A DNA stretch of 51,725 nt. It comes from Beroe ovata (lineage: Eukaryota; Ctenophora; Nuda; Beroida; Beroidae). A program made the translations under genes and the position numbers. The notes under the pieces were generated by a model. That model saw only the letters and a program-made list of their open reading frames with translations, was not told the DNA's origin and did no database searches. Below, piece by piece: positions 46,081 to 51,725 of the stretch. Every line of letters starts with the position of its first letter. Position 1 is the stretch's first letter. The stretch covers positions 119,837 to 171,561 of the forward strand of contig CAMPET010000137.1 in the NCBI GenBank assembly GCA_946803715.1, in the 5' to 3' direction.

Positions 46081-49000
46081 CACGCACTCACACACACACA
46101 CACTTATCGCTCTCAGGCGGCAGTGGATTCCCCGAAAATGACGAAGGGACCTTTGTGATTCTGGCCACCGCTGAAAATTACAACACAAGGAAGGAACTCT
46201 CTGACAGTTGTTTGACTGTCGTGACTGATAATCTATCGGGTAGTTACAAGTAAGTATTCACATGCCTCCACTTCACCAACAGAATATCCTGAATCAACTT
46301 AAAGACTGCACAGTAGCCCACAACCTTTCTTTTAGGCCTAAATTTGCAAACCTCACGCCACATTTGCAGCCCACTTCCCAAGCTCCCTTCCAAACCCCAC
46401 TATTCCAGGAAATTGGGTGCTTTCCTCCGATTCGGTGGACACGATATCTACGTGAAAACAAACAAAGAAGTGCTCGATCCGGATACATTTGCCTGGTACT
46501 CTCCCGTACATGGAACCTGGGTTATCAGTCCTTACATCGGTGACGTTCGTCAAGATCCTTTCTTGTACGCATCAGCGTTCTACAACGAGTATTTCCAGCC
46601 GGATATGCCCGCAGCTAACTGGTACTTTGAGTGCGATGGTGTCAACTCTTGGGCTTCGGTCAATATCTGTGAGTTTCCATGGCAACACTTTCATTTTCAT
46701 ACATGGCATTCCACTGTGACTTGATTTTTACTCTCATAATTCTTTCAGATGCTCCTGGCGTGACCTCGGCAGCTCCAACAGGCGATGCGACCACCTCTGG
46801 TTGTATTTATATGCTGGGAAATATAGGGGGACCCCCTAATACTTGGTGTCCAGGTGCAGTTGATATAAGCTCCTCTCCAAATTTGTATCCTAGGAACGTT
46901 GCTCAATTCCCTGTTCTGAGACTCATCGATACTGTCCAATATGTATTCAACTGAACCCCCCCCTGCATACCCATTTCTATTTGACAACCTCTTGTGAACC
47001 TCGTTTCACTCCTTCTCCTCTTTTCTAAAAATAGACTCTTGTCTCACATTTTCTCCTCCTTCTTCTCAGACAAGATAATCGAGCCCACTGAATCCGGTGA
47101 TACCTCTGACGCCAAGGGTGTCATTTCAACCGGGGATACCACATCGGGTGGTGTTGTTGATGAGGTAGATGAGACTACTACCACGGAGCTTGTTATGGTA
47201 ATAACCTCATTTACAATCTCAATTACCAATTGTTGTCATGGCAACACTGTTTTTGTCATGGTAACACTGTTGTCATGGTGATTTGTTTCAGACAACAACA
47301 TCGGGACCAGTATCTACCTCTACGACGATTGTTGAGAAAGGTATAGTGCAGTGTTTTCAATCAAATTAAAATCTCCCATCTCTCCACAATATGAAGCGCC
47401 ATGTACTCTCTTCCCTTGTCTCACACTATCAACCCCCCCTCTCTATTTCAGTTGTCGGTATTCCGTTCCAGCCACGATACATGTCCCTCGAAACAACATT
47501 TTCCTTCACCGGGTCCTTCTGTCAGAATAGGAAACAGAAAAAAGCTGCCAAAGACTCTTTCAAGATTTGGAACATCCCGCTCCTTCAGACGTCCTGTTAC
47601 GGTGACTCCTCCTGTACCATTGCGGATATACACTGCCAGGAGAGTGGAACTGGGTTCGTCATCAGTGCTCTGTTCAAGGAGCTGGCAAATGAGGTTTGAT
47701 CTGTGGTGCTCAGATTTCAAGTCTCGTGTCCGGATTCAGAGATTGATATTGCGTTTTTCAGCATAGCCAACCCGATATATGAATCTCCTTCGTGAATACT
47801 TTCATAACCGCGTGCTCCTTCATCATCACTATGATCACCTCAGGCAAACGAAACTCCGGGACTTGCCGCTCTCTTTGCTGACATACTAATCACTGACATC
47901 AGCTCTCTTTCGATTAACATTATCGTGCCTGATAAGAAACGTGCAGCGTACGACTTTTCAGTGGTAAGTGGGCGTGTCCCTTTCTCTAAACTCTCAGAAG
48001 AGATCTCTTCTTCTACTGAACACTTCAATACTTAAAGGCGTCTGAGCCATTTCTTACAGCTCTTTCATCCCCCCCTTTATGATGAGGACCTGAAATCAGT
48101 CCCCCTACTCCCCCTAACCTCCCCTAACCTAGTCTCCCTCCCTCCCTCCCTTCCTAACCTACCACTTCCTCCCTCCCTGCAGGAATCACTAGAGTCCGAA
48201 GAGGTGGTAGCTAAATGCCCGTCTGGCAGTATCAATGACGAGAGTAATCCAGGGGAGTGTTTGTGGTGCGAAGCCGGGACATACCAATCGGGTGAGAAAA
48301 AACTGTTCTCATTAGAGAATCCTCTCCATCTTCATCGGATGATCTTCTCTTGAATTAACCTTCTTAACCATTCTTGACCTATCCAATTAAACTCTGGGCA
48401 ACTCACAGTTGATTTAACCTACTCCAAGCCAATTCAGCGTCTCTGATCCTCATCTATCTTTTCACTCCCCCCCAACAATTTTCAATACACATTATCTTCC
48501 CCTCACAGGCTCGTCCTGTGAAGCTTGTCCTGTCGACACTTACACGGGAAGTGCGGGCGAGTCCAAGTGTTCAGCTTGTCCGGAGGGCTGGACCACAGAC
48601 GGACAGACCCAGCAGTCGTCCTGTGACCACGATGATGGGATTATCGATGAACTGGAAGATGGTGAATAATATATTGATGTTCATGATTCCTTCGCCATTC
48701 CTGAAGTATTAAACCTTTATATTCTTTCTCTAACCTCGATCAATTCTTTCATTCGCGGCCCGTATTGCACCAGAAGCTCGCTTTGTGACGTTTCTCTGAT
48801 GAATATATGGTGCGATGACTGTTCTGTCGAATCAATGTTACATTATAGCCGATGAATGCCGTCGAATAAATGGTCTCTGTTCGATGTATTTGTCACTCTA
48901 AGAGTACGAACTTGTGTAATTTGTTCCGAAGGTATCAAGTTCAAATGAACGGAAAATAGCAGCGCTTTGGGGACAATAGGCATAGGATTTTGAAATATCG

Positions 49001-49567
49001 TTCAACCATGGCAACAAAAATGGCAACACAAGAATCACCGTGACTACAACACCTCTAACACAAACATATCTCCAGCTGTATCCGGATTGAGCACCATCAC
49101 TCTGGCAGTGATTGGTGCGGTGGCAGCGGTGGTACTTGTGGTTATAGTGGTGGTAACGGTGTGCATTGTCAAGAAAACCGTGAACAAGACCCCTTCCAAG
49201 ATTGTCAAGGTGAGGATATTGAATGATGATAGATTTTGGAGTTCCGATTGACATTTCAATACAACAAAGATAATTGTCGTTGTTACTTTTAACCAATTAA
49301 AGTCAATGTTCAATGTCCATTTGACAATCACTGGATATTGTACTTTCATCGGACGTGGTATTTTACTATTATACTCAATGAAGCACTCTTTAGATAGGTA
49401 TGAAATCAGTGATAGATAAGCTGATATAGATAGGTATTTAGAAAGGTATGAAATCATATGCTGATTTTAATCCATTTTAGATCCAGTCTCGAGTTTCACC
49501 CGAGCCTAACATCGGGAAGGATAACCAGGGATACCTCAACAGCAGGACAAGCATACAGCACGCATAA
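34699..49567 (+). CDS. Thr-rich, KPYTY-repeat single-pass membrane protein with a thrice-repeated Trp-rich module
   Basis: I count 29 exons: 34699-34711, 37419-37444, 37585-37609, 38225-39930, 40360-40998, 41332-41958, 42408-42437, 42629-42782, 43105-43177, 43363-43516, 43644-43773, 43849-43971, 44137-44264, 44511-44672, 44778-44866, 45105-45214, 45529-45638, 45752-45862, 46117-46249, 46409-46668, 46749-46799, 47070-47197, 47292-47340, 47452-47693, 47844-47963, 48183-48291, 48509-48661, 49076-49209, 49481-49567. Phases agree everywhere except across the 886-N gap in exon 4. Order: signal peptide (MPFLGVLILLCAQFFHGSAQ), mucin-like Thr/Ser repeats, TYTKPWQP and PSGTVTKP repeats, 13 KPYTY copies, three Trp-rich modules, Cys-rich segments, a GCC2-like module, a TM helix (IGAVAAVVLVVIVVVTVCIV) and a short tail with GYLNS. 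The product is about 1,950 residues: a surface adhesion or glycocalyx protein is likely, but the family is unrecognised. The exon 4 acceptor and exon 1 are the least certain. Confidence 0.85.
34957..37114 (-). CDS. Secreted PAN-like / STEL-repeat / triple ShK-domain protein (nested antisense gene)
   Basis: Minus-strand exons 37048-37114 and 34957-36353 (487 residues). Exon 1 is a signal peptide (MKFSVITVLTSLIFYGNLAY). Exon 2 begins with a PAN/apple-like domain (ACIMEDTF, VFNCIEQCQDKTDTCFAIAW). An acidic Glu/Asp/Ser/Thr region follows, containing about eleven 7-residue STEL(I)(D/E)E repeats (21-bp DNA repeats, 35745-35940), and three C-terminal six-cysteine ShK domains (DQCRDEAENC to CGLC; ACRNVF to CDDC; CVDVDVEFC to CSMC). 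The ShK fold here is most simply a structural extracellular module, as in metazoan matrix proteins and proteases; no catalytic domain is present. The whole gene fits inside intron 1 of the opposite-strand KPYTY gene. Confidence 0.88.
35745..35940. repeat. 21-bp coding repeat (STELIDE)
   Basis: The + strand CTCAGTTGACTCATCAATAA-type unit is repeated about nine to eleven times with single-base changes, coding a 7-residue acidic repeat on the minus strand. The plus frame is also open (SSVDSSI), which is a shadow only. Confidence 0.9.
38714..39599. other. Assembly gap (886 N) inside Thr-rich exon
   Basis: It sits between Thr/Ser-rich repeats (TTDSTTSAT type) on the left and 30-bp TTTKITTPEP repeats on the right. 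The reading frame is lost across the gap as written (remainder of 2 bases), so its length is an estimate. Repeats of this type often collapse in assemblies. Confidence 0.9.
41580..41845 (+). repeat. 15-bp coding repeat (KPYTY)
   Basis: The unit AAACCGTATACTTAC is repeated, giving 13 KPYTY pentapeptides plus KPMTY and KPYTI variants, interrupted once by KIRTEGY. It belongs to the exon 41332-41958, which also carries four 24-bp PSGTVTKP-type repeats at 41390-41490. Confidence 0.95.
42480..43060 (+). repeat. TGACACCACTT minisatellite spread over two introns
   Basis: Irregular copies of TTGACACCACTTC-type units occur at 42480-42625 and 42790-43060, on both sides of exon 42629-42782, with the opposite orientation near 43055 (GTGGTGTCA). 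One copy supplies the acceptor context of that exon. Confidence 0.85.
43548..43637. repeat. (GATT)n microsatellite
   Basis: About twenty GATT units with a few changes in the intron just before exon 43644-43773; it ends 7 bases before the acceptor CCCCAG. Confidence 0.95.
45869..46101. repeat. (CA)n / (ACAGAC)n microsatellite
   Basis: Interrupted CA repeats fill the intron between exons 45752-45862 and 46117-46249; an N lies at 46049. Another pure CA run is at 50000-50046. Confidence 0.95.
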
Positions 49568-50003
49568 CCGACAATCAACAACATTTTTACAGTAACGACC
49601 GCTCCATAGCAACCTGACTCTCATAGCAACCAGCTTGAATCTCCATAGCAACTCAGTTATGTTATAGTGTCGATGAAAATTGAAAACGAAGATGAAATCA
49701 TATCTGGAATCTACAAGACAGATGCTTGTAGTTTAGCTTTCTGATAGAATTGCGGGGATGAGACCTCAACTGTGTTATGAAACGATATGAAACGAGGGAC
49801 AAACGGTTTTCATTTCTCATATTTTAACCGTCTATTAGCAATCACTACAGTGTTTCTTGAACTTTCTCTCTGTTTAGTTGACCTTCTCAAATTCATTCCT
49901 GTTTGATAAACCTTGCAATATTAATTGTATGATTCAAATTATTCCTGTGAGCGTGCGTATGTGAGCGTGAGGTCGTGAAGCGAAATTTTTGCTTGGTGCA
50001 TAC

Positions 50004-50049
<46 letters not shown>

Positions 50050-50090
50050 TCACAGAGCACTGTGACTGTTTGAATTACACCAGTCTGGTC
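49568..50090. other. 3' flank of the KPYTY gene
   Basis: Non-coding. It has three CCATAGCAAC-type half sites (49605-49655) and a CA repeat at 50000-50046. No canonical AATAAA is seen close to the stop. Confidence 0.5.
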
Positions 50091-50099
50091 GGCGCCGGC

Positions 50100-50345
50100 A
50101 GTTAATTAACTACCATCATATCGAGACAACCAAGCAGCGCTCTGATTGGCTGAAATACTTGTCACGTGACTTCATCTCTCGTAGCTGATTGATTCTCCTA
50201 CTCCTATGTTCAGCTACGCGCGCAGCCAATCAGCAGCCGAGAAGCATGTCACGTGACACGCGCTTCCTGCCAATTACAACGCTGCGTGATCTCGTCCCTG
50301 GGAAGGGCGCCACCAGTCTGTGACGTCACGCGTGTGCACCTCATT
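50100..50345. promoter_or_regulatory. Promoter-like cluster: CCAAT, CACGTG and CRE sites
   Basis: Contains ATTGG (50145), CACGTG (50163 and 50250), CCAAT (50226), a second CCAAT near 50270 and a full TGACGTCA cAMP-response element (50321-50328) followed by CGCG. This density is typical of a housekeeping-type promoter. No first exon could be identified in the window. Confidence 0.45.
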
Positions 50346-50546
50346 TCTCCTCATAGTCGTGTGTAAATCATTTGCGTGTGCGCTGCTTTATTGCTCCTCT
50401 ATTTCAATTTCACCTTTGATTATTCTTTCTTTTCGTGAATTATCTGATCAGTTTATCCATACATTATCGATTCTATCTTGACTCTTAAGATTTTCTCTTT
50501 CATGCTAATCCATTTATCCTCACATTGATGTTTTTATAGATGTTGC

Positions 50547-50717
50547 CGTGGTTCAACTGATGTCCCAGTGTCTCAACTGATGTCCCTGTGACTCAAATGA
50601 TGTCCCTGTCTTTCAACTGATGTCCCAGTGTCTCAACTGATATCCCAGTGTCTCAACTGATGTCCCTGTGTCTCAACTGATGTCCCAGTGACTCAACAGA
50701 TGTCCCTGTGACTCAAG
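50547..50717. repeat. 20-bp minisatellite (GTGTCTCAACTGATGTCCCT)
   Basis: Eight to nine copies with small substitutions. No coding potential. Confidence 0.95.
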
Positions 50718-50730
50718 AAGATCAAGAGAT

Positions 50731-51725
50731 CCTCCCCATTCCTTTTTACCCCTCCCTTGCTAACTCTATCCCACACTCACCCAAGAGTTGCGCATTTCTT
50801 ACATTTGGCGAGTGCGACCTTTCTTGGCTTCTAGTCATTGATTCGGTTAAACTCAACGGGTGTACAGATTTGTAACGCTCTAATTAGCATAAGGCTCGCT
50901 CTTAGGACAGTTTACTGTTCTATGTTGTTCGAGAATTACGCTCCTCCTTGCCTCTCTCCCCCACATTCGATCTCGCTATCTACACCTTGCAACCTTGCCG
51001 AATGGGGCATTCCTGTCCTCTTGTTGTCAGAGCTTCTCCCACAAGATAGAGGGGAAAGAAGACAGAGGAGCCACAAGAAGATCAAGATAAGAGAATATGA
51101 TGACTCTAGCTCGACTAATAGACAAGATAGAGGGAAATAGAAGGGATACGATCTCAAAGAAGATCTAGAACGAAAGATGACGGCTCTAGCTTGACTTAGA
51201 TTCATGGGATATCGAGATACTCAAGCTGCACAGTACACGAAGCAGCTGATAATTCACAAATTGACAATTTGATCGATGAAATGCGATTAGAAGAAGACAA
51301 GACTTGAATTGACTTCTATATTCACTGTTTTTGTGTTTTTCTTCGACTCGCTCTCACCTTTCCCTTACCAGTATAGGATGGGGCATTTCTATACTCTTGT
51401 AGGGTTCATCCTTTCGGGGGTGAGCTCTACAAGTGTATAGATCGTGTCACATTCTGTGCGAATTCTTCACCTTGCATCCTCCCCTTTCCTTTTTACCCCT
51501 CCCTTGCTAACTCTATCCCACACTCACCCAAGAGTTGCGCATTTCTTACATTTGGCGAGTGCGACCTTTCTTGGCTTCTAGTCATTGATTCGGTTAAACT
51601 CAACGGGTGTACAGATTTGTAACGCTCTAATTAGCATAAGGCTCGCTCTTAGGACAGTTTACTGTTCTATGTTGTTCGAGAATTACGCTCCTCCTTGCCT
51701 CTCTCCCCCACATTCGATCTCGCTA
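50731..51725. repeat. Long direct repeat, 747-bp period, cut by the window end
   Basis: The sequence from about 50733 to 50978 recurs, apparently without change, from about 51480 to the window end (TAACTCTATC at 50761 and 51508, offset 747). The stretch between contains an inverted repeat CTATACTCTTGTAG / CTACAAGTGTATAG near 51390-51440. It is probably an unclassified mobile or tandem element. Confidence 0.85.

Overview
The window is eukaryotic and metazoan. Genes are split by many short GT-AG introns, and the families are animal ones: an adhesion-type GPCR with a GAIN/GPS region, a TGF-beta ligand, a FoxG-type forkhead factor, CHST15-like Golgi sulfotransferases, and large extracellular proteins built from Kazal, GCC2/GCC3, F5/8C, kringle, ricin, PAN and ShK modules. 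The compact, microsatellite-rich layout suits an early-branching or other invertebrate animal. I cannot assign the phylum from sequence alone. I built the gene models by joining exons whose splice sites and reading phases agree; no transcript data were available.

Left part (1-11372): a 172-bp satellite array runs into the window, followed by the + strand adhesion GPCR gene (exons 1021-11372, 5' end outside the window). Between its GPS exon and its first-membrane-segment exon lie antisense CHST15-like sulfotransferase genes. The segment carrying [sulfotransferase + TM1 exon] is tandemly duplicated, so the GPCR has two identical TM1 exons. A further 938-bp repeat around a single N at 8063 looks like an assembly artefact. 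In the third intracellular loop of the GPCR, a 30-bp repeat multiplies the splice donor.

Middle (12307-32493): a seven-exon TGF-beta ligand (-), about 6 kb of apparently non-coding DNA containing a large TGACACCACTTT-type minisatellite, the three-exon FoxG gene (+) behind a CACGTG-rich promoter, a 1,817-residue secreted multidomain protein encoded almost entirely by one 5.4-kb exon (+), and, convergent with it, a five-exon coiled-coil protein with a KEN box (-).

Right (34699-49567): a 29-exon + strand gene for a Thr-rich, KPYTY-repeat, single-pass membrane protein. Its first intron splits the signal peptide and contains, antisense, a complete two-exon gene for a secreted PAN / STEL-repeat / triple-ShK protein. 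The window ends in a promoter-like stretch, a 20-bp minisatellite and a 747-bp direct repeat.

Themes: surface and matrix proteins, their sulfation and signalling; antisense genes nested in introns; and short tandem repeats that have spread splice-donor sequences. Dispersed RFX-like palindromes (GTTRCCATGGYAAC type) and TGACACCACTTT repeats recur across introns and promoters.
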